A stretch of DNA of 64,000 bases. Source: Planomicrobium stackebrandtii (GTDB lineage Bacteria; Bacillota; Bacilli; Bacillales_A; Planococcaceae). The stretch covers positions 248,001 to 312,000 of the forward strand of contig NZ_JAUSWB010000004.1 of the NCBI RefSeq assembly GCF_030814955.1. The letters are read 5' to 3'. This document shows positions 8,277 to 16,192 of this stretch, piece after piece. Made by a program: the position numbers and the translations under genes. Under the pieces are notes generated by a model. The model did no database searches, was not told the origin of the DNA, and worked only from the letters and a program-made list of their open reading frames with translations. The stretch's first letter is position 1. Every line of letters starts with the position of its first letter.

Positions 8277-9381
8277 ATGATGGAATTAGCAGACATCCGC
8301 AACGAGCTTGACAAATCAGCCAGTAAACTGGCGGACTTTAGGGGGTCTCTTTGACTTAGAAAACAAAGAATCCCGCATACAGGAATTAGATGAAATGATG
8401 CTGGACCCTGATTTTTGGAACAACCAGGAATCGGCGCAAACGGTTATTTCGGAATTGAATGGCTTAAAGGAAATCGTTAATACTTATTACGATTTTATGG
8501 ACACGCAGGAAAATATGGAAATGTCTTTGGAGTTATTAAGAGAAGAAGACGACGATGATCTGCATGAAGATGTCGACAAAGATATGAAGCAATTTATTTC
8601 AAAACTTGCAGATTATGAATTGACGATGCTTCTTAGCGAACCATACGATAAAAACAACGCCATTTTGGAATTGCATCCGGGTGCAGGCGGAACAGAATCC
8701 CAAGATTGGTGTTCGATGCTGCTGCGCATGTATACGCGATGGGCAGAAAAACGCGGCTTTAAAGTCGAGACTCTAGATTATCTGGCAGGCGACGAAGCCG
8801 GTGTCAAATCTGTAACGCTTGGGATTCGTGGACACAATGCATATGGTTACTTGAAAGCGGAAAAGGGCGTTCACCGATTGGTCCGGATTTCTCCGTTCGA
8901 TTCATCTGGACGCCGCCACACTTCGTTCGTTTCCTGCGAAGTAATGCCGGAATTTACGGGTGAAATTGAAATCGACATCCGTACGGAAGATTTGAAAATC
9001 GACACCTACCGGGCAAGCGGGGCGGGTGGCCAGCACATCAACACCACAGATTCTGCTGTCCGCATCACTCACCTTCCAACAGGGGCTGTCGTCACATGCC
9101 AGCAGGAACGGTCACAAATCAAGAACCGCGAAAAAGCGATGCAGATGCTGAAAGCTAAATTGTATGCATTGAAAATAGAAGAAGAAGAAGCACGCCTTCT
9201 TGAAATTCGTGGAGAACAAAAGGAAATCGGATGGGGAAGCCAAATTCGTTCCTACGTATTCCATCCATATTCGATGGTCAAAGATCACCGCACAAATTAC
9301 GAAACCGGCAATTTAGGCGCTGTGATGGACGGCGATATTGATGGATTCATCAATTCCTTGCTGCGTTCAAAAATGGATTAA
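8277..9381 (+). CDS. prfB: Peptide chain release factor RF2, with programmed +1 frameshift
   Basis: RF2 terminates translation at UGA and UAA. The first frame (8277-8354, 25 codons) ends at an in-frame TGA; reading resumes one base on at GAC 8353, giving 367 residues. The site shows an AGGGGG internal Shine-Dalgarno just upstream and the slippery CTT TGA C. Decoding tripeptide SPF and the catalytic GGQ (GAGGQH) are intact. A start is possible at either of two adjacent ATGs (8277 or 8280) behind GAGGAGG. When RF2 is scarce, ribosomes stall at TGA and shift frame, so the gene controls itself. Confidence 0.97.
8341..8355 (+). promoter_or_regulatory. prfB +1 frameshift site
   Basis: GGGGG with the preceding A forms an internal ribosome binding-like element, followed by TCT CTT TGA C. 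CTT (8349-8351) is the slip codon and TGA (8352-8354) the RF2-dependent stop. This matches the classical RF2 autoregulatory site. Confidence 0.95.
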
Positions 9382-9396
9382 TAAAAAAGTATAGGA

Positions 9397-9428
9397 AGCT
9401 CGAAAGCATATTTGCTTTCGGGCTTTTT
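9397..9428 (+). terminator. Rho-independent terminator after prfB
   Basis: AGCTCGAAAGCA (9397-9408) pairs with TGCTTTCGGGCT, followed by six T. Confidence 0.88.
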
Positions 9429-9471
9429 TAGATTCTTCCATTCTGTGAAGCTTTGCTTTATCCGGATGAAG

Positions 9472-9500
9472 TTCACAAAGCCTTGGGCGTTTGGTATACT
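9472..9500 (+). promoter_or_regulatory. Sigma-A promoter for yvjA
   Basis: TTCACA (9472-9477), a 17-bp spacer and TATACT (9495-9500) preceded by a TGG extension. It lies 45 bp before the yvjA ATG. Confidence 0.75.
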
Positions 9501-9544
9501 CTGACAGGGTTTAACCGCAGATTAGAGAAGAGGAAGAAAAACAA

Positions 9545-10417
9545 ATGACAAAAAAAAATCGGCGTCTCCACAAAGATCCGCATCCTCTGCTGACTTTGTT
9601 TGTAGACTATGCCAGCGTAATCGTTGGATCAGCTATAGTAGCTATTTCCTTTAACGTATTATTATTGCCAAACGAAGTGGCGTCGGGTGGAGTCAGCGGC
9701 ATCAGTACGATACTGAAGGGTTTATTTGAATGGAAGCCGGCATTTGTCCAATGGGCTTTCAACATCCCTTTATTTATTGCAGGATTGATTTTATTAGGAA
9801 AAAACTTTGGCATTAAAACGGCAGTCGGCACAGTATTTCTGCCTCTTGTGGTGTTTTTGACCGAATCATGGGAGCCTTGGACGCGAGATCCGCTGCTCGG
9901 CGCGTTATTCGGAGGGATTATGGTGGGTCTTGGGCTTGGCATTGTTTTTCGGGGCAAGGCATCTACCGGCGGAACCGATCTTGCCGCACAGATTATTACA
10001 AAATATACTGGATGGACGCTTGGCACCAGCGTTGCGATGATTGACGGCTTTATTGTTTTAGCTGCCGCATTGGTATTTGATATTGAAAAAGGGCTCTACG
10101 CATTAATCGGCCTGTATGTGACGACCAAAACCATCGATCTTGTCCAGGTTGGGTTTGGCCAATCAAAACTGGTCTATATTATCACTACAAAACAAATGGA
10201 AATTCGCGATGCTATTTACGAAGAAGTGGACCGGGGCGTAACGGAGCTGGCGGCGACAGGTGGCTATTCAGGAACTGAAAAGCCATTATTAATGGTAGTC
10301 ATTCCTCAAACTGAGTTTACAAGACTGAAACAATTAGTTAAGTTTATCGATCCAGCGGCTTTTGTAATCGTGTCAGATGCCTCTGAAGTTTTGGGCGAAG
10401 GTTTTAAAAGGCCTTAA
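9545..10417 (+). CDS. yvjA: YitT-family membrane protein (DUF161/DUF2179)
   Basis: 290 residues with about five to six hydrophobic helices in the first 200 residues (SAIVAISFNVLLLP, FNIPLFIAGLILL, GALFGGIMVGLGLG, FIVLAAALVF), then a soluble C-terminal DUF2179 domain (VYIITTKQMEIRDAIYEEVDRGVTELAATGGYSG, conserved as several blocks). Family function is unknown; the C-terminal domain resembles ligand-sensing folds. B. subtilis yvjA lies at the same place between prfB and cccB. It has its own promoter and no terminator before the next promoter. Confidence 0.88.
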   Translation: MTKKNRRLHKDPHPLLTLFVDYASVIVGSAIVAISFNVLLLPNEVASGGVSGISTILKGLFEWKPAFVQWAFNIPLFIAGLILLGKNFGIKTAVGTVFLPLVVFLTESWEPWTRDPLLGALFGGIMVGLGLGIVFRGKASTGGTDLAAQIITKYTGWTLGTSVAMIDGFIVLAAALVFDIEKGLYALIGLYVTTKTIDLVQVGFGQSKLVYIITTKQMEIRDAIYEEVDRGVTELAATGGYSGTEKPLLMVVIPQTEFTRLKQLVKFIDPAAFVIVSDASEVLGEGFKRP

Positions 10418-10429
10418 CTTTGGTATACT

Positions 10430-10438
10430 CTAATAGGA
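10430..10438 (+). promoter_or_regulatory. Extended -10 promoter for cccB
   Basis: TTGGTATACT has a TGn-extended -10 element identical in sequence to the one before yvjA. No clear -35 is seen. It lies 30 bp before the cccB start. Confidence 0.5.
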
Positions 10439-10467
10439 AGAAACAATCGATCTGAGGAGGTCACCAG

Positions 10468-10854
10468 ATGAAAAAGCAATTGATGGCAATGCTATTCGGT
10501 GCAACGCTTATACTGGGCGCATGCGGCGGTGGAGAAACAACAGAACCTGAAGAAGCTCCTGCTGAAAACGGTGGAGAAGAAACAACAGAACCTGAAGAAG
10601 CTCCTGCTGAAAACGGTGGAGAAGAAACTGCTGAAGTTGATGCTGAGCAAGTTGTTCAACAAAATTGTATTTCCTGCCACGGTGAGAACCTGGAAGGGGC
10701 AGGGAATTTTCCAGCTTTAGATGATGTAGGATCCCGCTTGTCACAAGAAGAAATTCTTTCGGTCATCGAAAATGGTCAAGGTGCAATGCCGCCGAACATT
10801 ATTGAAGGCGATGAAGCGACAGCCGTAGCTGAGTATTTAGCGAATATGAAATAA
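10468..10854 (+). CDS. cccB: Membrane-anchored cytochrome c551-type lipoprotein
   Basis: A 128-residue small cytochrome c. A lipobox LGAC places the lipidated cysteine at residue 19. An acidic linker follows, made of two perfect copies of a 15-residue unit ([15 protein letters not shown]; 45-bp period at DNA level). Heme is bound covalently at C67-x-x-C70-H71, with M107 (GAMPPN) the likely axial ligand. It should carry electrons on the outer membrane face to a terminal oxidase. GAGGAGGTCACC precedes the ATG. B. subtilis cccB has the same neighbours (yvjA, ftsE). Confidence 0.93.
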   Translation: MKKQLMAMLFGATLILGACGGGETTEPEEAPAENGGEETTEPEEAPAENGGEETAEVDAEQVVQQNCISCHGENLEGAGNFPALDDVGSRLSQEEILSVIENGQGAMPPNIIEGDEATAVAEYLANMK

Positions 10855-10884
10855 ACCTGTTAATTAACAGGTTTATTTTTTTTG
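10852..10884 (+). terminator. Rho-independent terminator after cccB
   Basis: TAAACCTGTTAA pairs with TTAACAGGTTTA, followed by eight T. The left arm includes the cccB stop codon. Confidence 0.92.
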
Positions 10885-11044
10885 CTGGATAAAGGATAAA
10901 ATGATACTTTTCTATTGTATGAAAGTTATAATATGGAATTTGAATAATAGATTTATATCTGTAAAAATAAAATTTCTTATAGTTCAGATTATTCAGATTG
11001 AATTCCAAATGATACAGAAATGTAATAAAAATATATGTTTAAGG

Positions 11045-11053
11045 TGTTATAAT
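11045..11053 (+). promoter_or_regulatory. Extended -10 promoter for ftsEX
   Basis: TGTTATAAT has a perfect -10 hexamer with a TG extension, 67 bp before ftsE, in a very AT-rich 265-bp gap (10855-11119) that otherwise shows only low-complexity sequence and no convincing gene. Confidence 0.6.
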
Positions 11054-11119
11054 AAGCTTGCTGCAAAATTCTATGGAAATAATTTGGCGAGAGCCAATTA
11101 ATAATAGGTGGGTATTAAA

Positions 11120-11806
11120 ATGATCCAAATGAAGAATGTTTACAAAAAATATCCGAATGGCATTGTTGCTTTGAACGGTCTCAACGTTGAAATCGAACAA
11201 GGTGAATTTGTTTATATCGTCGGTCCAAGTGGTGCAGGGAAATCTACATTCATTAAAATGATGTATCGCGAAGAACGGCCATCTTCTGGCCAAATGTTCG
11301 TCGACGATATTGACATAGCAACATTGAAGAACAGAAAAGTACCTATGCTTCGCCGTCAGATCGGTGTGGTGTTTCAGGATTTTAAATTGCTGACGAAGCT
11401 AAGTGTTTATGAAAATGTGGCATTTGCACTTGAAGTCATCGAAGAAAAACCTGCAGACATTAAAAAGCGCGTCATGGAAGTATTGGATTTAGTCGGATTA
11501 AAACATAAAGCCAAAATGTTCCCAACAGAATTGTCTGGTGGAGAACAGCAACGTGTATCCATCGCACGGTCTATCGTCAATATGCCAAAAGTGATGATAG
11601 CAGATGAGCCGACAGGAAATCTCGATCCCGATACTGCCTGGGACATTATGAACCTGTTCGAACGCATCAATAAAGCGGGCACTACGATTATTATGGCGAC
11701 TCACAATCAACAAATCGTTAATACGCGGAGACATCGCGTAATTGCAATAGAAGGCGGATTGATTGTCCGTGATGTAGCTGGAGGTGACTACGGCTATGAA
11801 GGCTAG
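11120..11806 (+). CDS. ftsE: FtsE, cell-division ABC ATPase
   Basis: 228 residues with Walker A GPSGAGKST (35-43), signature LSGGEQQR, Walker B VMIADEPTGNLD and the switch histidine ATHNQ. With FtsX it uses ATP to activate a cell-wall hydrolase outside the cell. I start it at ATG 11120 (MIQMKNVYK), 7 bp after AGGTGGG; the in-frame GTG at 11108 lies inside that site. Its last 11 bp overlap ftsX. Confidence 0.96.
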   Translation: MIQMKNVYKKYPNGIVALNGLNVEIEQGEFVYIVGPSGAGKSTFIKMMYREERPSSGQMFVDDIDIATLKNRKVPMLRRQIGVVFQDFKLLTKLSVYENVAFALEVIEEKPADIKKRVMEVLDLVGLKHKAKMFPTELSGGEQQRVSIARSIVNMPKVMIADEPTGNLDPDTAWDIMNLFERINKAGTTIIMATHNQQIVNTRRHRVIAIEGGLIVRDVAGGDYGYEG

Positions 11807-12680
11807 AACTTTAGTGCGCCATTTTAAAGAAAGCTTTAAAAGCATCGGGCGCAATAGCTGGATGACATTTGCTTCTGTAAGTGCGGTAACGGTAACGCTG
11901 CTGCTGGTCGGGGTATCTGTTCTCATTATGATGAACTTAAACAAAGTGGCTGATGATCTCGAAAACGATGTGGAAATAAAGGTATTCGTCTCCTTGGATG
12001 CCGAAGAAGAAACTGTTCAGAATCTGGAATCTCAGATAAGTGAGCTGCCCGGAGTCGAATCGACCAACTTTTCAACTAAAGAAGAAGAATTGACTGACCT
12101 GGTCCTAGATTTCGGTGATGAGTTGAGCTTATTCGAACAAAACAATCCATTGTTCGATGTTTTTTATGTAAAAGCAGTTGACCCGCAGCAAACCGAACAA
12201 GTAGCCACAGATATTGCAGCTTTAGAAAATATTGAAAATGTGGAATACGGCAAAGATAAAATAGAAAAGCTCTTTAATTTCTTGAACGGCGGAAGATATG
12301 TTGGATTGATTTTAATCCTGGCCCTGTTGTTTACGGCAATGTTCCTGATTTCCAATACAATTCGCATCACAATCGTCGCAAGACGCCGTGAAATCGAAAT
12401 TATGAAATTAGTCGGAGCGACCAATTGGTTCGTACGTATTCCGTTTATTTTGGAAGGCATGTGGCTGGGAATCCTGGGATCACTCGTTCCAATTGGCTTG
12501 GTGGCACTGCTCTACAAAGAAATTACCGACTTTGCACAACCCCGTTTAACCGGTGAGCTGTTTCAGCTGCTTGAATTTACACCATTTATCTATCAGGTAA
12601 GTGCTTTGATCTTGATGATGGGTGTATTTATCGGCATTTGGGGAAGCTTTATGTCGATCCGGAAGTTTTTGCGGGTATAA
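11796..12680 (+). CDS. ftsX: FtsX, cell-division ABC permease-like protein
   Basis: 294 residues with the FtsX plan: one N-terminal membrane helix (about 25-47), a large extracellular domain (about 50-165) that contacts the hydrolase, and three C-terminal helices. GGAGGTGA inside ftsE is 8 bp before ATG 11796; the upstream in-frame ATG lacks a site. Overlap with ftsE shows coupling. The next gene encodes a coiled-coil M23 peptidase, the likely target of FtsEX here. Confidence 0.95.
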   Translation: MKARTLVRHFKESFKSIGRNSWMTFASVSAVTVTLLLVGVSVLIMMNLNKVADDLENDVEIKVFVSLDAEEETVQNLESQISELPGVESTNFSTKEEELTDLVLDFGDELSLFEQNNPLFDVFYVKAVDPQQTEQVATDIAALENIENVEYGKDKIEKLFNFLNGGRYVGLILILALLFTAMFLISNTIRITIVARRREIEIMKLVGATNWFVRIPFILEGMWLGILGSLVPIGLVALLYKEITDFAQPRLTGELFQLLEFTPFIYQVSALILMMGVFIGIWGSFMSIRKFLRV

Positions 12681-12710
12681 GATGGATTTATTTCCAGTTT
12701 ACAGGTACTA

Positions 12711-12739
12711 TTGAGAGACCTTATACCACTGGATAAAAT
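12711..12739 (+). promoter_or_regulatory. Sigma-A promoter for the M23 peptidase gene
   Basis: TTGAGA, a 17-bp spacer and TAAAAT, 54 bp before the TTG start. It gives the hydrolase gene expression separate from ftsEX. Confidence 0.65.
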
Positions 12740-12792
12740 AGAGAAAACATAGACAGATAGAAAAGAGCGTAAACTGAAAGGGGAACACGAAC

Positions 12793-14277
12793 TTGAACTC
12801 GAAGTCGAAATGGTTGTTGACTGGTGTTTCATCTGTATTGGCGTTAACCTTGTTGATTCCAACAGCTAGCGCAGATACATTAAGTGAATTGCAGCAAGAG
12901 CAGCAAAAAGTGGAAGAAAAACAAAGTGAATTGAATTCAGGCATTGGTGAAAAATCCACAGAAATGGATCAAAACCAATCCACACTGGAAACCATTATGG
13001 CTAAAATCCAGGAGCTGGAGAACCAAATGCAGGAAACCCAGTCAAGAATCAATGGAGTTCAAGGTGAAATCGATCAGACAATGGTTGAAATTGATGAACT
13101 GAAAGAATCTATTGAGGAACTTGAAAGAAAAATCGCTGAACGAACAGAGTTGCTTCAAGAACGTGCACGTGCGATTCAACTGAGCGGAGGCTCGGTTGAT
13201 TACATAGATGTATTGTTAGGTGCCAATAGCTTTGTTGATTTTATTGATCGTTTTTCGGCAGTGAACACGCTGATTGATGCAGATCGCGAAATTATGAATG
13301 AACAAGCAGAAGATAAAAAGCTATTAGGCGAACAAAAAGCGCTGGTTGAAGAAAAACTTGCGGGACAAGAAGAACGCCGTGCAGAACTTGTAAATCTTAA
13401 AGAGTCGCTGGATGGACAAAAATCCCAGCAAGCCGGTCTTGTAGAGGATTTAAACGCTGAGCAGGATCGTTTGGCAAAAGAAAAAACTACACTTGTCCAG
13501 CAGCGTGATGAAACAATTGATGTAAGTGCAGAATTGGAAACGAAAATTGTTAACGAACAAGAGCGCCTTGCGGAATTGGCAAGAAAAGCTGAAGAAGAAC
13601 GTTTGCGGAAACTAGCAGCAGAGCGGGCGGCAGCCGAAAAAGCGGCGGCTGAAAAAGCAGCAGCTGAACGTGTTGCAGCCGAACGTGCAGCAGCCGAGCA
13701 AGCTGCTGCTGAGAAAGTGGAAGCAGACAGAGCAGCTTCGCAAAAAGCGGCAAGTGCAGCTCAGGCGTCAAGTGCTCCTGCTGCCCCGAGTGCACCTGCA
13801 CCAACACCTGCTCCAGCGCCGGCACCAGCGTATAGCGCACCTGAGCCAGCAGTTTCAGTTAATGCTAGTTCTGGGTTTATCCGCCCGGCAGCTGGCCGTT
13901 TCACTTCTAAATTTGGCATGCGTGATATCGGTTCTGGACCCGAGTTCCACCAGGGCGTTGATATTGCCAACAGCAAAGGCACAGCTATTGTCGCAGCGGC
14001 TAACGGATTTGTTTCCTACGCCGGGTCGATGGGCGGTTATGGCAATGTAGTCATTATCACCCATTCGATTAATGGACAAACGCATGCAACGGTTTATGCT
14101 CACCTGAATTCGATTGGCGTTTCAGTCGGACAACAAGTATCACAGGGACAAAACATAGGCGGAATGGGGAATACCGGACGTTCGTTCGGCGATCACCTGC
14201 ATTTTGAAATCCATGTTGGACCTTGGAACGGCGGACGGACGAACGCGGTCAATCCAGCGGGCTATATTTCATTATAA
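12793..14277 (+). CDS. Secreted coiled-coil M23 peptidoglycan endopeptidase (EnvC/PcsB-like layout)
   Basis: 494 residues. Signal peptide (WLLTGVSSVLALTLLIPTASA), then a long coiled coil (about 32-260; ELQQEQQKVEEKQ onward), an Ala/Glu linker of AAAEK/AAAER repeats (about 275-320), a Pro/Ala linker (about 325-355), and a C-terminal LytM/M23 domain with HQGVD and HLHFE zinc motifs plus a central TVYAH. The catalytic ligands are present, so it should cut peptide cross-links. The coiled coil next to ftsEX suggests FtsX-gated activation, as known for EnvC, PcsB and CwlO. TTG start with AAAGGGG upstream. Confidence 0.9.
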   Translation: MNSKSKWLLTGVSSVLALTLLIPTASADTLSELQQEQQKVEEKQSELNSGIGEKSTEMDQNQSTLETIMAKIQELENQMQETQSRINGVQGEIDQTMVEIDELKESIEELERKIAERTELLQERARAIQLSGGSVDYIDVLLGANSFVDFIDRFSAVNTLIDADREIMNEQAEDKKLLGEQKALVEEKLAGQEERRAELVNLKESLDGQKSQQAGLVEDLNAEQDRLAKEKTTLVQQRDETIDVSAELETKIVNEQERLAELARKAEEERLRKLAAERAAAEKAAAEKAAAERVAAERAAAEQAAAEKVEADRAASQKAASAAQASSAPAAPSAPAPTPAPAPAPAYSAPEPAVSVNASSGFIRPAAGRFTSKFGMRDIGSGPEFHQGVDIANSKGTAIVAAANGFVSYAGSMGGYGNVVIITHSINGQTHATVYAHLNSIGVSVGQQVSQGQNIGGMGNTGRSFGDHLHFEIHVGPWNGGRTNAVNPAGYISL

Positions 14278-14284
14278 GTTCAAA

Positions 14285-14317
14285 ACAGCCGGCATCCCAA
14301 TGCCGGCTGTTTTTTTA
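14285..14317 (+). terminator. Rho-independent terminator after the M23 gene
   Basis: ACAGCCGGCAT pairs with ATGCCGGCTGT around a short loop, then seven T. Confidence 0.93.
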
Positions 14318-14411
14318 AGAGTTCTGGCATTTTGTCACATATATCAACAAACTTAGTGGAACAAGCCGGCTTATTTATCGTATGATGAAAGTTGAATGGA
14401 GTGAATAACAG

Positions 14412-14990
14412 ATGCCTAAAAAAATCATTGGTTTATTGGTTCTTGCTGTTATGGTGGCCATCGTTATCATAGGAGCCGTCCAGGACAATATGGCGGAATC
14501 TGAAGCGCTCGATAATATGGCTCTCGGCAGTAATGTGGATTTTCTGCCAACGGACGAAGGGCTGGCTAAAGGCGAACAAGCCCCCGACTTTCAGTTGACC
14601 ACATTAGATGGCGAAGCAGTGAGATTATCAGATTATCAGGGGCAAAAAGTGATGCTGAATTTCTGGGCGACCTGGTGTCCGCCCTGCAGAGCAGAAATGC
14701 CGCATATGCAAACTTATTTTGAAGAACAGGCAAAAGATGAAAACGTCATAATCTTGGCTGTAAATTTAACGACTGAAGACAGAGGACTCGGAAAAATTGA
14801 GGATTTTGTTGAGGAGTTTGGATTGGAATTTGCCATTCCGATGGATGAACACGGCGATGTTGGCTCGACTTATCAAGCAGTGTCGATTCCGACTTCATAT
14901 ATGATTGATACGCAAGGGCGCGTTCAGAATAAAATAGTCGGTCCCATGGACTTGGCAATGATGGAACAGTTAGTTGAAGATATGGAATAG
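14412..14990 (+). CDS. Membrane-anchored TlpA/ResA-like thiol-disulfide oxidoreductase
   Basis: 192 residues. An N-terminal hydrophobic helix (about 4-22) anchors it facing outward, followed by a thioredoxin fold with WCPPC (C89 and C92) and the cis-proline segment SIPTSYMID. Family members reduce cytochrome c or other exported cysteines; a role in heme attachment to CccB is plausible but inferred only from proximity. The next gene starts 12 bp after its stop, so the two share a transcript. Confidence 0.88.
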   Translation: MPKKIIGLLVLAVMVAIVIIGAVQDNMAESEALDNMALGSNVDFLPTDEGLAKGEQAPDFQLTTLDGEAVRLSDYQGQKVMLNFWATWCPPCRAEMPHMQTYFEEQAKDENVIILAVNLTTEDRGLGKIEDFVEEFGLEFAIPMDEHGDVGSTYQAVSIPTSYMIDTQGRVQNKIVGPMDLAMMEQLVEDME

Positions 14991-15001
14991 GGGATGAAAC
15001 G

Positions 15002-16108
15002 ATGACATCAATCGAAACAAAATCAGTGCATACCGCAACAATGAAAGAACGGACGATTCAATCGAAAGTTATGCCGCTTTACCAAACATCGGCGTTTTCT
15101 TTTTCGTCTTTGGAAGAGCTTGAAGGCTACTACGAAGGAAATGGCACGTATTTGTATTCACGGACCGCTAACCCGAATACCGATGCTTTAGGGCAAACTG
15201 TAGCAGATTTGGAGATGGCTCCAAAAGGTGTTTCAGCATCATCGGGAACTTCGGCAATTCTGGCTGGGATTTTGTCAGTGGTTAAAGCAGGTGATCACAT
15301 TTTGGCTGCTCAAGATGTCTATGGGGGAACCTTCCACTTGTTGAAAGAAGAACTGGTCCTGATGGGAATAGGGGTCCATTTTGCTGATTTTTCGAACTTC
15401 AGCGAAATCGAGCAACTGTTAATCGATAAGCCGGAAATCAAACTGGTTTTCAGTGAATCAATCACCAATCCTTTTTTGCGGGTGGAAGATATTGAAGCTC
15501 TATGCCAGTTGAAATCGACTTACGATGTCCGGATTATGATTGATAATACTTTTGCTACACCGTACACAACGACCCCTTATTCACTTGGAGTGGATTTGGT
15601 CGCTCACAGTGCGACCAAGTATCTTGGCGGCCACAGCGACGTTACAGCAGGAGTTTTAGTGGGGAATGCAGAACTGATCGGCATTGCAGAAAAGCGGGTG
15701 GTGAACCTCGGATTGAATTTAAGCCCTTTTGAAGCGTGGTTGACCATTCGGGGCATTAAAACCCTTGCTCTTCGAATGAAGACACAAACGGAAAATGCAC
15801 AGGCGATTGCAGCATTTTTGGAAGGCAAAGCACGTGTCTGGTATCCGGGGGCAGGAGCCATTGTATCATTTGAATTGCCAGAATCAGTCGATGTATCGGA
15901 GTTCTTTTCTTCGCTCGGCTGGATAAAAATTGTTCCGACTTTGGCAGGCGTAGAGACGACAGTATCGTATCCATATGGGACTTCGCACAGAGCGCTGTCA
16001 GCAGAAGAAAAAGAAAAAATCGGTGTTACCCGCCAAGTCGTTCGGCTATCGGCTGGAATTGAAGGCATTGAGGATATTTTAGAACAATTAGGCGCAGCGT
16101 TTGTTTAA
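15002..16108 (+). CDS. PLP-dependent Cys/Met metabolism enzyme (cystathionine synthase/lyase family)
   Basis: 368 residues. The PLP lysine lies in SATKYLGGHSD; YSRTANPNTDALG, SGTSAI and IDNTFATPY are the other family blocks. The family makes or cleaves cystathionine or homocysteine; which one cannot be settled here. It is shorter than the usual 380-400 residues: after WYPG the sequence jumps to AGAIVSFEL, leaving out the conserved HPxHE..QM segment of about 18-20 residues. This could be an altered subfamily or a damaged allele. GGGGATGA precedes the ATG; it is coupled to the tlpA-like gene. Confidence 0.82.
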   Translation: MTSIETKSVHTATMKERTIQSKVMPLYQTSAFSFSSLEELEGYYEGNGTYLYSRTANPNTDALGQTVADLEMAPKGVSASSGTSAILAGILSVVKAGDHILAAQDVYGGTFHLLKEELVLMGIGVHFADFSNFSEIEQLLIDKPEIKLVFSESITNPFLRVEDIEALCQLKSTYDVRIMIDNTFATPYTTTPYSLGVDLVAHSATKYLGGHSDVTAGVLVGNAELIGIAEKRVVNLGLNLSPFEAWLTIRGIKTLALRMKTQTENAQAIAAFLEGKARVWYPGAGAIVSFELPESVDVSEFFSSLGWIKIVPTLAGVETTVSYPYGTSHRALSAEEKEKIGVTRQVVRLSAGIEGIEDILEQLGAAFV

Positions 16109-16140
16109 CTGAAAAAGAAGTGCAGAAAGCCGGTTTTGTT

Positions 16141-16149
16141 TGGTACAAT
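16141..16149 (+). promoter_or_regulatory. Extended -10 promoter for minJ-csbA
   Basis: TGGTACAAT has the TGn extension and a near-consensus -10, 44 bp before the minJ start. There is only a weak -35. Confidence 0.45.
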
Positions 16150-16192
16150 GAGTGTTAGTGTTAATTGCCGGCGATAGGATGGTGTAAGTACA

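Noticed and set aside
10901-11101. AT-rich open frames between cccB and ftsE
   Set aside because: Low-complexity Ile/Lys/Asn-rich products, no start signals, overlap the ftsE promoter.
13614-13760. Ala/Glu codon repeats in the M23 gene as a DNA-level repeat element
   Set aside because: The repetition follows an in-frame AAAEK/R linker in a complete protein; a coding linker explains it.
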